A DNA stretch of 49,614 bases from Eubacteriales bacterium. Its GTDB lineage: Bacteria > Bacillota_A > Clostridia > Lachnospirales > Lachnospiraceae. Below, piece after piece: positions 1-8,402 of this stretch (position 1 is its first letter; every line of letters begins with the position of its first letter). Made by a program: the position numbers and the translations under genes. The stretch lies in NCBI GenBank assembly GCA_030533315.1, contig JAUNJL010000012.1:1-49614 (forward strand), written 5' to 3'. The notes beneath the pieces are model-generated. The model did not search any database, was not told the DNA's origin, and saw nothing but the letters and a program-made list of their open reading frames with translations.

Positions 1-37
1 CCGTAAAAAACAGAACAAGTCCCAACAGCCGCACCAT
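1..37 (-). CDS. Start of a small membrane protein (partial, runs off the left edge)
   Basis: Only the first 12 codons are in the window. They begin at an ATG on the minus strand and read MVRLLGLVLFFT, a hydrophobic start typical of a membrane-anchored or very small membrane protein. An AAGGTG element lies four bases before the ATG and a promoter-like pair lies at 67-95. The gene is separated from gerW by a strong terminator, so it is probably its own unit. No function can be assigned from this fragment. Confidence 0.45.
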   Translation of the reverse strand, partial: MVRLLGLVLFFT

Positions 38-66
38 AAGGCACCTTCCCCCTGTCCTCCTTCCCT

Positions 67-95
67 ATAGTATATGCTATGCGGCACCAGGTCAA
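67..95 (-). promoter_or_regulatory. SigA-type promoter for the left-edge gene
   Basis: On the minus strand a TTGACC -35 (90-95) and a TACTAT -10 (67-72) are separated by 17 bases. It sits between the gerW terminator and the start at 37. The assignment rests on motif match only. Confidence 0.45.
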
Positions 96-128
96 TGAAA
101 CACCTTCCTGAGAGCCGCCTCCTCCGCC

Positions 129-155
129 AAAAAAAGACCGGCGTCACGCCGGTCT
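129..155 (-). terminator. Intrinsic terminator after gerW
   Basis: On the minus strand, AGACCGGCG and CGCCGGTCT form a perfect 9-bp stem with a TGA loop, followed by seven T. It lies about 40 bases past the gerW stop and should end the upstream DUF2953-gerW transcript. Confidence 0.9.
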
Positions 156-193
156 GTAATGACAAAGAGCCGCCTCCCAAAGCCCCGGGAAGC

Positions 194-577
194 CTATTGC
201 TCTTCCTCCTCCTTTTCTTCCTGAAGGATCTCCTCCTCTCCGCCGCCTGCGGTGAACCGGTTCACAAAATCTGGAACCATGTCCAGGATCTTGGTCAGCC
301 CGTCCTGGTTCTTGATGTTCACCAGCTTGGTGGTGCCGTTCTGGATGACCAGCACCGCACAGGGAGTCATCTTTCCCCCCAGGCCGCCTCCGCCGTTGTT
401 CTTTTTGTCCCCGGCAAAGGCCCCGGCTCCCACGCCGAAGGACACGTCAACCAATGGAAGGATGATGGTATCTCCCACGTGAATGGCGTCTCCCACCACG
501 GTCTTGGCCGAAACAAAGCTGTCCATGCCTTTAAAAAGAGAATTGACGGTTTCCTTAAAGTTGTTTTCATTGTCCAT
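194..577 (-). CDS. gerW: GerW/YtfJ family spore protein
   Basis: A 127-residue protein of the GerW (YtfJ) family, a spore protein that in Bacillus is needed for normal germination. The family signature is visible: an N-terminal stretch with SAKTVVGDAIHVGDTIILP, then a glycine-rich segment (GVGAGAFAGDKKNNGGGGLG), then AVLVIQNG and a C-terminal VPDFVNRF. The tail is very acidic. The ATG at 577 was chosen over one 24 bases upstream because AGGAGG sits seven bases before it. It follows the DUF2953 gene with no gap, the same pairing as ytfI-ytfJ in Bacillus subtilis, so the two are probably co-transcribed during sporulation. The precise biochemical role of the family is not established. Confidence 0.9.
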   Translation of the reverse strand: MDNENNFKETVNSLFKGMDSFVSAKTVVGDAIHVGDTIILPLVDVSFGVGAGAFAGDKKNNGGGGLGGKMTPCAVLVIQNGTTKLVNIKNQDGLTKILDMVPDFVNRFTAGGGEEEILQEEKEEEEQ

Positions 578-579
578 GC

Positions 580-1632
580 TTAACCCTCCTTGTGCTTCCA
601 TCGGTTTATGGCATATTTGATGTTCTTGTCAAAATATATGACAACAGCCGTCCATAACAGATAACAGCCGTAAATGCGCCCCCTTGCAAGGATCTCTCCC
701 TCAAAATGGTTCTCGCAGTCAAACAGGGGATGTACCCGTATGCGGTTCCTGTGAAAAGGAATGGTCACCCCCAGGACGGCAAGCGCCTTTCCCGTAAGAG
801 ACGGATCCTCAAACCCAAAGGTCACCTCTCCCCACAGCCTGGTGGGGAACAGATGGCGGAGCAGTCCCCCAAGGCGGGACCGGAGCAGCCCCAAGGCCTC
901 CTGAACCCGTTCATGAAAGAAAAACTCCTTCCACCAGCTTATATTACCATAGATTTTTTGGAATGTTAATCGGGTTTTCTGGATTTTTTTCAGCAGCCTG
1001 CCAAAAAGAGCCCTTATCCTCCCGAAAAGCTCCTGCAATCTCCCCAGGCTTTTCCTTATGCTCTCCAAAAGCCTGGCAAAAAATCCACGTTCAGGGGAAA
1101 ATCCCATCTCCTCCCCCGGCCCTATCTCCTCTTCCTGGGTGGCCGCCGGCGGGCTGCCAGCCTCTTCATCAGGATGGAGAACACCTTCCCCAATGTCTGA
1201 AGGCCCTTCGCCATCCACCTTCCCCTCAAAAGAGCTCTCCTGGCCAGGAGGAGCCTTCCTTTCCTCTTTCTTCTCATCCTTCCTCTTCCTTTCCGTCTTC
1301 CCGCGGGAGGAGCTCCCTTCCCGGACTTGCCCCTTTGCCAGAGCCCTTTTTTCCTTCCACGCTCTCAGGCGGTCCAGGGAAAGGCCAAAAACCTTCACGG
1401 TGACCCTCAGCCCCTCCTCACCAAAGTCGGCCTGAAGGAGGATGGCCCGAAGAAGCCAGCTCACCTCCCCGGCCAGGGAGGCGCTTTTCATGGCCGCTCC
1501 CCTCTTTTCCCCCCGAAGCCGGTACCGCAGGGGGCAAAACAGAAGCAGAAGGATCAGGACCAGAAGAAATCCCAAAAGGATTCCCAGAAGCATCAGTATC
1601 AACTTGATCCCCATCCATAGTATATGTAACAT
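580..1632 (-). CDS. DUF2953 membrane-anchored protein (YtfI-like)
   Basis: A 350-residue protein with one N-terminal membrane segment (about residues 8-32) followed by a basic RLRGEKRG stretch. The middle (about 95-190) is highly charged and low-complexity, rich in Lys, Arg, Glu and Pro. The C-terminal part carries the DUF2953-like pattern (LWGEVTFGFEDPSLTGKALAVLG, residues near 270-290). It starts at an ATG preceded by AGGTGA and its stop abuts gerW. In Bacillus the homologue ytfI also lies directly before ytfJ, which points to a spore-related membrane role, but the function is unknown. The charged linker is longer than I would expect for the family. The family assignment rests on the C-terminal pattern plus gene order. 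Confidence 0.8.
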   Translation of the reverse strand: MLHILWMGIKLILMLLGILLGFLLVLILLLLFCPLRYRLRGEKRGAAMKSASLAGEVSWLLRAILLQADFGEEGLRVTVKVFGLSLDRLRAWKEKRALAKGQVREGSSSRGKTERKRKDEKKEERKAPPGQESSFEGKVDGEGPSDIGEGVLHPDEEAGSPPAATQEEEIGPGEEMGFSPERGFFARLLESIRKSLGRLQELFGRIRALFGRLLKKIQKTRLTFQKIYGNISWWKEFFFHERVQEALGLLRSRLGGLLRHLFPTRLWGEVTFGFEDPSLTGKALAVLGVTIPFHRNRIRVHPLFDCENHFEGEILARGRIYGCYLLWTAVVIYFDKNIKYAINRWKHKEG

Positions 1633-1636
1633 CCGC

Positions 1637-1948
1637 TCACCTGTTTTCCAAAAATTCCTTTACCTGAAAGGCTCCCGTGGCCTGATAAACGTCCTTTACG
1701 ATGGAGGATGCCAGCTCAATGGCCGCCTCCTTTCCCTTGGCCATCCCGACGATGGCCGGGCAAAGCCGGGCCAGGGGCTTCTGCACCAGAAGGACGGCCG
1801 GTACCACCTCCAAAAGATTCCCAGGATTGTGGGAAAGCGTCACCAGATAAACGCCGACAGCCAGCTTTCCCCTGTCGATCCTGTCCCGGATCCTCTCAGG
1901 ATCCCTGATCCCTTCCCCCACGTAATAATCCAAAATCCATTCCTGCAT
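1637..1948 (-). CDS. Conserved hypothetical protein next to ytfI/ytfJ
   Basis: About 103 residues starting MQEWILDYYVGEGI. I do not recognise a named family. It has an amphipathic N-terminus, a DPERIRDRIDRGKL helix-like charged segment, and two more hydrophobic stretches (VGVYLVTLSHN and LLEVVPAVLLVQ) separated by short polar turns. No catalytic motif or signal peptide is evident. The start is uncertain: ATG at 1948 has AAGGAG 13 bases upstream, whereas a CTG at 1954 would have ideal spacing. The stop lies five bases before the DUF2953 start, so it is probably the first gene of the same transcript. A hairpin with a loosely placed T-run separates it from the Nudix gene. Confidence 0.6.
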   Translation of the reverse strand: MQEWILDYYVGEGIRDPERIRDRIDRGKLAVGVYLVTLSHNPGNLLEVVPAVLLVQKPLARLCPAIVGMAKGKEAAIELASSIVKDVYQATGAFQVKEFLENR

Positions 1949-1987
1949 TCCCAGCTGCTCACTCCTTTTTATCAGGATACCCACAAT

Positions 1988-2024
1988 AAAAAAATCTAAA
2001 CAGGGCTGCGTAAAAACACAGCCC
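1988..2024 (-). terminator. Probable terminator after the Nudix gene
   Basis: On the minus strand, GGGCTGTG pairs with CGCAGCCC (8 bp, one G-U) around a 7-base loop. A run of seven T follows eight bases later. The gap between stem and T-run makes it weaker than a textbook terminator. Confidence 0.5.
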
Positions 2025-2034
2025 CATCCCAGCC

Positions 2035-2487
2035 TTACGATCTTCGCGGTCTGACCCAAAGACCGGAGCTCCGCATCTCCAGATATTCCTGATAAGCTCT
2101 CTCCACGATCTGCTTTTCGTTGGAAAAGCGAAGGAGATGATAAATCTCATGAAACTTATAATATCCAGAGTCCACGAAAAACTCCTCTCTTTGCGGCTTG
2201 CTATGATAATTATCCGCCGTCATCAGATACCAATGAACCTCCTTGGTGACCATATCCTCCGGTACTGTGAAATTGTACTGACTTTTTCCGATGTACTTCA
2301 CGATGGAAGCCTTCACGTCCGCTTCCTCTCTCACCTCTCGCAGAGCAGTCTGCTCATGGCTCTCTCCCGGCTCCACAGTTCCCTTCGGTAATACCCAGCC
2401 CTCATAACGGTTTTTATAAGACTTATATAATGCCAGAATCTTACCTCGATGAATTACCACACCGCCACAGCTTGTTGCTTCTATCAT
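2035..2487 (-). CDS. Nudix hydrolase
   Basis: A 150-residue Nudix-fold pyrophosphohydrolase. The Nudix box spans about residues 39-61 and fits GX5EX7REUXEEXGU, including GTVEPGE and REVREEADV. The final glycine of the box is an aspartate here, which is unusual, although the metal-binding REXXEE core is intact. The substrate cannot be read from the sequence. The start at 2487 was chosen because AGGAGG lies nine bases upstream; the longer open frame extends without support. It lies between two probable terminators, after the PBP gene, and may be a single-gene unit. The C-terminal tail (GLWVRPRRS) is basic. Confidence 0.88.
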   Translation of the reverse strand: MIEATSCGGVVIHRGKILALYKSYKNRYEGWVLPKGTVEPGESHEQTALREVREEADVKASIVKYIGKSQYNFTVPEDMVTKEVHWYLMTADNYHSKPQREEFFVDSGYYKFHEIYHLLRFSNEKQIVERAYQEYLEMRSSGLWVRPRRS

Positions 2488-2633
2488 CCTGCAATCCCTC
2501 CTGTAATGCGTGTGTATCGTAAACTGTATATAGTATACCCCAATTTCAGACAACTGGCAACTAGAATCCAAATTTTTCGGGAGGGCAGGCATCCATTCTC
2601 CGGCGGCATTTGCGATCCCCCATTCTTCTGCGA

Positions 2634-2669
2634 TGAAAAAAACATCCCGCCCTGCACAAAAAGAGGGCG
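2634..2669 (-). terminator. Probable terminator after the PBP gene
   Basis: On the minus strand CGCCCT pairs with AGGGCG across a 10-base loop and is followed within six bases by seven T. It is placed about 50 bases after the PBP stop and ends the envelope gene run. Confidence 0.5.
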
Positions 2670-2716
2670 CCAAAAAAGGGGCAAGGAGGAAAACAGATCT
2701 CATCTCTCCCCTGCCG

Positions 2717-4129
2717 TCATGAATAATAGTAAGCGTCAAAAATCTGTCCGGCAATGGGAACCGCCGCCTCGCTGCCGGCTCCGCCTCCCTCCACGATCAC
2801 CGCCACCGCAATGTCTGGATCATCCACGTTGGAATAGCCGATAAACCAGGAATGGCTATCCCCCTGCTCGTTGTACTCCGCCGAGCCGGTCTTTCCGGCG
2901 GCGGTATAGCCTCTCCCGCTCAAGGCGGAGGCCGAGCCGCTGGTCACCGCCCGCTCCATCATCTTCCCTATCAGGTTCGCCTCGTTCGTGGACATCAGGC
3001 GCTTGTACACCGTGCCGGTCGTTTTTTTCACCAGATCCCCGCTGTCATTCTGGATCTGGTCGATCAGATAAGGCTTCATCAGAATGCCCCCGTTTGCCAC
3101 GGCGGAGGCGATCAGCGCCATGTGCATGGGGGAGACCAGGGTCTTGCCCTGGCCGATGGCCGTCTGCATGATCATGGGATCGTCATCCCTCTTACTTAGG
3201 GTAAAGCTGCTCTTTCGGTAGGTGTCCAGGGGAAGCGCCTTGTTAAACAAAAGCTCCTCCGCCGTATCCCGTAGAGAATCGCTTCCCAAAAAAAGGCCGA
3301 TCTGAGCAAAGGCACAGTTACAGGAGGAGGCAAAAGCCCCGTAGAGATCCTCCTGGCCGTGAACCGCCCCCTTGTAGCAGTGGATGGTAAAATCATCCGC
3401 CGTGACGCTGCCCTCGCAGACATAGGAAAATCCCTCCAGGGTTCCCTTTGTCCGAAAATAATCCAAAGCCGTCACGATCTTGAAGGTGGAGCCCGGGGGA
3501 TACGCCCCGTTGGTAGCCCTGTTCAAAAGACTGCTGTCGTTTTCGTCCTGAATCAGATAATCCCAGTTTTGGGAGATGGTATTGGGGTCAAAATCCGGCT
3601 TGCTCACCTCCGCCAGAATCCTCCCCGTGGAGGGCTCCAGCACGATCACCGCCCCTCTCCGGTTCCCCAAAGCGCTGTAGGCCGTATTCTGCAGGCTGGC
3701 GCTCAGGGTGGAGACCACCGTATCTCCCATGTTCTTCCTCCCCAGAAACTGATTCTTCATCTGGTCCAGGAAAAAGGAATGGGAGCTGAGGAGGGAGAAA
3801 TTGGCTTCGGATTCCAGCCCGCTCTTTCCGTTGGAATCATAACCGATCACGTGGGCAAAAATGTTGGAATAAGGGTAATACCGCTCCTCGGAGCCGTCCT
3901 CCCACACATTGGTCTGGGCCAGCACCTGCCCGTCCCCGGAAAGGATCTTCCCCCGGATCACCCGGTCGGAAAAGGTATCCTGCCTGGTGTTGTAGGGACT
4001 GTTGATAAAATCTTCGCTTCTCACAGCGTTAAAATAGACCAGATAGCCGATCAGGCTGAGAAAAATGGCCACGAAAAAGACAGAAACAAAGGTGTACTCC
4101 CGATTCCTCGCCCTTCGCCTCTTAGTCAT
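2717..4129 (-). CDS. Class B penicillin-binding protein (peptidoglycan transpeptidase)
   Basis: A 470-residue class B PBP, a D,D-transpeptidase that cross-links peptidoglycan. One membrane segment lies near residues 12-34. A short dimerisation region follows, then the transpeptidase domain with all three active-site motifs: STFK (serine near residue 214), SCN (near 269) and KTG (near 413). No PASTA domain is present. The ATG at 4129 was chosen because it overlaps the SEDS stop by eight bases, consistent with translational coupling. An open frame running 29 residues further upstream is highly basic and coiled and lies entirely inside the SEDS gene. The pairing with a SEDS glycosyltransferase suggests the two act as one synthase, in elongation, division or spore cortex formation. 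Confidence 0.9.
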   Translation of the reverse strand: MTKRRRARNREYTFVSVFFVAIFLSLIGYLVYFNAVRSEDFINSPYNTRQDTFSDRVIRGKILSGDGQVLAQTNVWEDGSEERYYPYSNIFAHVIGYDSNGKSGLESEANFSLLSSHSFFLDQMKNQFLGRKNMGDTVVSTLSASLQNTAYSALGNRRGAVIVLEPSTGRILAEVSKPDFDPNTISQNWDYLIQDENDSSLLNRATNGAYPPGSTFKIVTALDYFRTKGTLEGFSYVCEGSVTADDFTIHCYKGAVHGQEDLYGAFASSCNCAFAQIGLFLGSDSLRDTAEELLFNKALPLDTYRKSSFTLSKRDDDPMIMQTAIGQGKTLVSPMHMALIASAVANGGILMKPYLIDQIQNDSGDLVKKTTGTVYKRLMSTNEANLIGKMMERAVTSGSASALSGRGYTAAGKTGSAEYNEQGDSHSWFIGYSNVDDPDIAVAVIVEGGGAGSEAAVPIAGQIFDAYYYS

Positions 4130-5504
4130 AGCCTTCTCTCTTTGCCTGTATTCTCTCTGCAGCTCTTTCTCGAGCTCTCTTTGCCGCTTCTTTTCGGAAC
4201 CTTTCAATTTCTTCATCCTCGTCTTCTCTATAAATATACAAGCCCTGAATGATGGCGATCATCAGAAGGGTGCTCATGACAGAGCTTCCTCCATAGCTCA
4301 CAAGGGGCAGGGTCACGCCGGTCAGGGGAATGAACTTGGTGCCGCCTCCGATGGTGAGAAACACCTGAAAGGCATACTCCGTCCCCAGCCCCAGGGCGAT
4401 GAGCTTGTAGAAGGGATTCTTGATCTGAAGGGATATATTCACGATCATCAGGAAAAAGCTCATGCAGACCAGGATCAGGCAGATGCCAAAGATCCCTCCC
4501 ATTTCCTCGCAGATGGCGCTGAAAATAAAATCGTATTTCACAATGGGGATCTTTTCTGGGGAGCCCTGCATCAGCCCCATCCCGAACCACCCTCCCGTGC
4601 CAATGGCAAAAAGAGACTGCACGATCTGATAGCCCTCGTTTTGATAAACCGCCATGGGATCCCTCCATGCGCTGACTCTCTGGCGCACATGGCCAAACAG
4701 GAAATAGGCGGCCACCGAGGCCACGCAGCCTCCCGCCAGGCCGATGCCAAGATACACCGGCTTTTTTGTGGCCACGTAGATCATCACCAAATAGGCGGCA
4801 AAAAAGATCACCGCACTTCCCAGATCCCTGGACAAGACCAGGATCCCCACGTGGAGGCCGGCCACGACGGTGGCCGTCACCACCTTTGGAAAGGAGGCGT
4901 CCCTCCACAGAAGGGCCGCCATGAAAAACACAAAGGTGATCTTGATGGCCTCGGAGGGTTGGATCCCAAGGAGGGTCAGCTTCGCCCCCAGGCTGGTCCT
5001 GGCAAAAACCAGGACGGCGGCCAGAAGGATCACCCCGATGCCCCCATAAAGCCAGGTCAGGTTTTTTAGAAACTTCAGCTTCCGGATGATCACAGGAACC
5101 AGAAGGGAGACGGCGCTCACCGCCGCCGCAATCATCAGCTGTTTCCGGGCAGAATCCAGATCCAGCCGGCACAGCATGATAAAGCCGATGGACAAAAGCA
5201 TACACATGTTGTTCAGCAGAAGCATGGAGGCTTTTTTGTAAAAAATCCGATATAATGCCTGGATCGCCCCAAAATAAACCATCATGGCGGCGAAAAAGAC
5301 CACCACCTCCAGATCAAAGGTTTTCAGAAAAAGAACGAGAAAGGCCGTGAGATCCAAAAGGACGATCAGAACGATCTGCTTTCCCAGGAACCCTCTCGCC
5401 TCCTCCCCATTCTGCTTGTACACCATGTAAAAACAGTGGAAGGTGTACAAAAGCATCAGGGTGAGGATCAGATATTTGGATAATTCAACAATAATATTGA
5501 TCAT
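4122..5504 (-). CDS. SEDS family peptidoglycan glycosyltransferase (FtsW/RodA type)
   Basis: A 460-residue polytopic membrane protein with roughly ten to twelve hydrophobic segments and the FtsW/RodA/SpoVE signature. Recognisable parts are LGIQPSEAIKI, LSRDLGSAVIF, YQIVQSLFAIGTGGWFGMGL, a conserved KYDFIFSAICEEMG segment, and the final LPLVSYGGSSV. SEDS proteins polymerise lipid II into glycan strands and work with a class B PBP, which is the next gene here. The cytoplasmic C-terminus is long and charged (EDEDEEIERFRKEAAKRARE), probably a coiled tail. Which SEDS subtype it is (division, elongation or sporulation) cannot be decided from this alone. It starts seven bases after the U32 peptidase stop, so it is part of that operon. 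Confidence 0.92.
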   Translation of the reverse strand: MINIIVELSKYLILTLMLLYTFHCFYMVYKQNGEEARGFLGKQIVLIVLLDLTAFLVLFLKTFDLEVVVFFAAMMVYFGAIQALYRIFYKKASMLLLNNMCMLLSIGFIMLCRLDLDSARKQLMIAAAVSAVSLLVPVIIRKLKFLKNLTWLYGGIGVILLAAVLVFARTSLGAKLTLLGIQPSEAIKITFVFFMAALLWRDASFPKVVTATVVAGLHVGILVLSRDLGSAVIFFAAYLVMIYVATKKPVYLGIGLAGGCVASVAAYFLFGHVRQRVSAWRDPMAVYQNEGYQIVQSLFAIGTGGWFGMGLMQGSPEKIPIVKYDFIFSAICEEMGGIFGICLILVCMSFFLMIVNISLQIKNPFYKLIALGLGTEYAFQVFLTIGGGTKFIPLTGVTLPLVSYGGSSVMSTLLMIAIIQGLYIYREDEDEEIERFRKEAAKRARERAAERIQAKREGYD

Positions 5505-5510
5505 AGATCT

Positions 5511-7673
5511 TCACTCGGCTCCTCTTTTAAAATGACCCTTTGTGAACGCCCGGTCCTTGGGGGTATCCTCCCCATGATAAACCCTCAGGAAATCAAGAAG
5601 CAGCTCCTTCGCCTCCCGGGGGCTCTCCAGGGTAAAGGACAGGCGGATGGCCGCCGGGCCCAGGTCCATCACCTGCTCCCACTCCTTATAAAGACCGTAG
5701 GGAATCGTATTGTAGATGATATTATAACAGTGCCCATCTTTGCCTGTATTTCCTGTTTTCCAGGGATCACAGCAGCAGATGGACGGGAACTCCTTTCCAT
5801 ATCGGTCCTTCAGATAGGCCCTTCCCTCCTTGCGGTCACAGCCGTAAAGATTTTTCCTGACGCACTGGGCGCTGTGCATCAGGGGAAGATAGCCATAAAC
5901 CAGCATCTCGCTGCCCCGGTTATCCCGATAGCGCAGCTCCTTTTCATTCAGTTCCAGAGGAATGGTATCCCGAAGGATCCCCTTCTCCCTCCAGAACGCC
6001 AGAGCCTCATCGTTCCAGGTGTACATGGAGTGGTCCAGAACGCAGGCCTTCCCCAGACCCTCCTCCCAGGCCATGGCAAAGGCCTCCAGGTTCCGGATCA
6101 GCAGCCCCTTCATTCCCTGATCCATCCAGCTCCTTACCTGGCTCCAAAACCCCCAGGGAGCCTCCCCCCTGGTGATATGGGGAAGGGCCAGATAAAGCTC
6201 CTTCTCCCTGGAAAGCCCCGTATCCCACAGGGCATCCATCACGTCATACGGCAGATACAGGCCAAAAAGTCCCTCCGCCTCCAGCAGGGCTCTCGCCGTG
6301 GAAACGTCCTGGCAGGAGGCATAGACGGGAATGGGCCGGCCGGCCCTCCGGTTTTTCGGCTCCCTCCAGGAGACCACAGGCTCCGGCGCCCTTCGGTGAC
6401 AGGCCTCCGTCAGCCCATGCTCCAGCTCCGCCAGGGCTTCCCGGCGCACCTGGTTGAGCAGGCCCATGGGGACAAAGACGCTGCCCTCCATGGTGATGTC
6501 CAGCCGCTCCCAGGAAAAGCAGGTTTCCCCCAGCTTTTCCATCTGGAGGCGGACCCGCTCCTCCTCCATGGGCTGCTTCTGGGCATACTGCACCTCCCCC
6601 TTGGAGACGCTCACCTCCTGCTCCCCTTTCCTTACCCTTAGTATAACAGGACTTCCGGGGATCAAAATTAAATTTCCATAAATTTTTTCTTTTATTTCTG
6701 TAATTTTTCCATTGGCCTCACCGGTTTTCTTTTCGTTGGTAAAGGCCATCATCTCCCGGCCGTTTCCCATCTGGTAATAGCCTGTACAGGAACCGCCCCG
6801 GCTAAACAGCTCCAGGAGATATTTTCGATCCTCAGGATCCACCCGGTACCCAGACCGCCCCTTTTCCAAAAGGAGATCCAAATATTTACGGTATATGGAG
6901 GTGACGCCCGCCGTGTAACCCGGCTGCTTCATCCTCCCCTCGATCTTCAGGGAGGTGACGCCCGCCCCCACGATCTCCGGGAGGATGTCCAGCGTACAGA
7001 TATCCTTCATGCTCAGGGGACAAAGCCCCTTTTTTCCCCGGTAGGAGCTTCCATCCATGGAGGTTTGGTAGGGCAGCCGGCAGGGCTGGGCGCACCGCCC
7101 CCGGTTGCCACTCCGCCCTCCCAGAAGGCTGCTCATAAGGCACTGCCCGGAGTAGCTGTAGCACAGGGCCCCATGGATGAAGGTCTCGATCTCAATGGGA
7201 CTTGCCTGGTGCATGGCCGAAAGCTCCTCCAGGGAAAGCTCCCTTGCCGGAACGACCCTGACGGCGCCCTCCTTCTCCAAAAACCTCATACCCCCGGGGC
7301 CAGTCACGGTCATCTGGGTGCTGGCATGGAGAGGCAGCTCTGGAAACTGCTTTCTCAGAAAGGAAAACACACCATAGTCCTGGACAATGGCCGCATCCAG
7401 CCCGGCCTCATAAAAGGGTACCATATAATCGTAAAGCTGCTCCTTCAATTCCCGGTTCTTCACCAGCGTGTTGACGGTGAGATACAGCTTTTTCCCGTGA
7501 AGATGCGCCTTGTCAATGGCCCTCAGCAGCTCCTCCTGGGAAAAGTTTTTTGCGTATGCCCTGGCCCCGAACATGCCGCCGCCCGCATACACAGCGTCCG
7601 CTCCCCCGCCTATGGCCGCCAAAAACGCCTCATAGGATCCTGCCGGCGCCAACAATTCCACCTGTTGATTCAT
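5511..7673 (-). CDS. Peptidase U32 family protein (RlhA-like)
   Basis: A 720-residue protein of the U32 family. The N-terminal half begins VELLAPAGSYEAFLAAI, a typical U32 start. It holds the family signature near residues 160-200: ETFIHGALCYSYSGQCLMSS followed by RGRCAQPCR, giving the four conserved cysteines expected to hold an iron-sulfur cluster. The long C-terminal half resembles the DUF3656 region. Several U32 members (for example E. coli RlhA and TrhP) act in RNA hydroxylation rather than proteolysis, so the peptidase name may mislead. The ATG at 7673 has GGGGG six bases upstream; the frame runs 20 codons further without a ribosome site. It leads an operon with the SEDS and PBP genes. 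Confidence 0.9.
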   Translation of the reverse strand: MNQQVELLAPAGSYEAFLAAIGGGADAVYAGGGMFGARAYAKNFSQEELLRAIDKAHLHGKKLYLTVNTLVKNRELKEQLYDYMVPFYEAGLDAAIVQDYGVFSFLRKQFPELPLHASTQMTVTGPGGMRFLEKEGAVRVVPARELSLEELSAMHQASPIEIETFIHGALCYSYSGQCLMSSLLGGRSGNRGRCAQPCRLPYQTSMDGSSYRGKKGLCPLSMKDICTLDILPEIVGAGVTSLKIEGRMKQPGYTAGVTSIYRKYLDLLLEKGRSGYRVDPEDRKYLLELFSRGGSCTGYYQMGNGREMMAFTNEKKTGEANGKITEIKEKIYGNLILIPGSPVILRVRKGEQEVSVSKGEVQYAQKQPMEEERVRLQMEKLGETCFSWERLDITMEGSVFVPMGLLNQVRREALAELEHGLTEACHRRAPEPVVSWREPKNRRAGRPIPVYASCQDVSTARALLEAEGLFGLYLPYDVMDALWDTGLSREKELYLALPHITRGEAPWGFWSQVRSWMDQGMKGLLIRNLEAFAMAWEEGLGKACVLDHSMYTWNDEALAFWREKGILRDTIPLELNEKELRYRDNRGSEMLVYGYLPLMHSAQCVRKNLYGCDRKEGRAYLKDRYGKEFPSICCCDPWKTGNTGKDGHCYNIIYNTIPYGLYKEWEQVMDLGPAAIRLSFTLESPREAKELLLDFLRVYHGEDTPKDRAFTKGHFKRGAE

Positions 7674-7827
7674 TGTTCCCCCTTTCACGGCGCATCCCGG
7701 CGCCGCTCGCAGCAAATATGGAAAGTTCTTCATTTCGTTGTCATGAAGCCCGCCGCGGACCGGATCCCTTCCATCTGCCGTCTCCTTCCCGGCTCTCCGA
7801 TCCCCGCAAAGGCTTCATGATCACAGG

Positions 7828-7859
7828 AAAAAAGAGGATCACCGGAGCAATCCTCTTTT
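7828..7859 (-). terminator. Intrinsic terminator after zapA
   Basis: On the minus strand AAAAGAGGAT pairs with ATCCTCTTTT (10 bp, 10-base loop) and runs into six T. It begins four bases after the zapA stop. Confidence 0.8.
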
Positions 7860-7863
7860 GTTT

Positions 7864-8271
7864 CTACTTCAACATTTCGTCGATCTCTTTTTCCAGCTCT
7901 GACACCTTGCCCTCCAGAAGACTCTTCTGCTCCCTGGCCTCCCGAGCCTCCTTCTCCGTCTCCTCGATCTGCATCTTCAAAGCGATCAGCTCATGCTTCA
8001 GGTCGTACATCTCCTGATCCTTCTGCCGAAGATCCTGCTCAAATACCTCCGCCTGTTTTTTTGCCTTAAAATAATCGTCTGTGATATTCAAACTCAATAA
8101 GGTGTGCTTCGTCTCCATGGGCTGCCGGCCGTAGCCGGGCATCTCGCTGAGCTCCGATATCTTTCTGTTCATATAGTTGGCTACCTGCTGGAAATACTCC
8201 GAAGATTCGTAGCCTCCCAAGGTGATGATCTTTCCGCCGATGATCACCTGTGCCGTATTTTTGACCGCCAT
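7864..8271 (-). CDS. zapA: Cell division protein ZapA
   Basis: A 135-residue ZapA-like protein that binds FtsZ and stabilises Z-ring bundles. The N-terminal globular part (residues 1-70) has the family pattern VIIGGKIITLGGYESSEYFQQVANYMN. Residues 70-135 form a long heptad-rich coiled coil that is extremely rich in Glu, Lys and Gln and ends KEIDEMLK. This is longer than the roughly 85-residue Bacillus protein, in keeping with clostridial forms. AGGAGG lies eight bases before the ATG. It has its own promoter at 8351-8379 and its own terminator, so it is probably transcribed alone. Confidence 0.88.
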   Translation of the reverse strand: MAVKNTAQVIIGGKIITLGGYESSEYFQQVANYMNRKISELSEMPGYGRQPMETKHTLLSLNITDDYFKAKKQAEVFEQDLRQKDQEMYDLKHELIALKMQIEETEKEAREAREQKSLLEGKVSELEKEIDEMLK

Positions 8272-8350
8272 CCTACCAGCCTCCTGTAACTCTATGTAAT
8301 CAGGGGAAGAGAAGCCCTCCGCCCCGCCTTTCCTGAAAAGCCCTGCCCTA

Positions 8351-8379
8351 ATTATAATCGAATTTTGTCAAAATGTATA
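8351..8379 (-). promoter_or_regulatory. SigA-type promoter for zapA
   Basis: On the minus strand TATACA (8374-8379) and TATAAT (8351-8356) are spaced by 17 bases, about 80 bases upstream of the zapA start. The -10 is perfect and the -35 matches four of six positions. Confidence 0.5.
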
Positions 8380-8402
8380 GATTTTTTTCTAAAACTTTCC
8401 CT

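Noticed and set aside
74..583. Plus-strand frame opposite gerW
   Set aside because: It has no ribosome site and its protein is a shadow of the minus-strand gerW gene and terminator.
963..1620. Plus-strand frames opposite the DUF2953 gene
   Set aside because: Several overlapping plus-strand frames exist only because the charged linker of the real gene is rich in AAG/GAG codons; none has a ribosome site or protein-like motifs.
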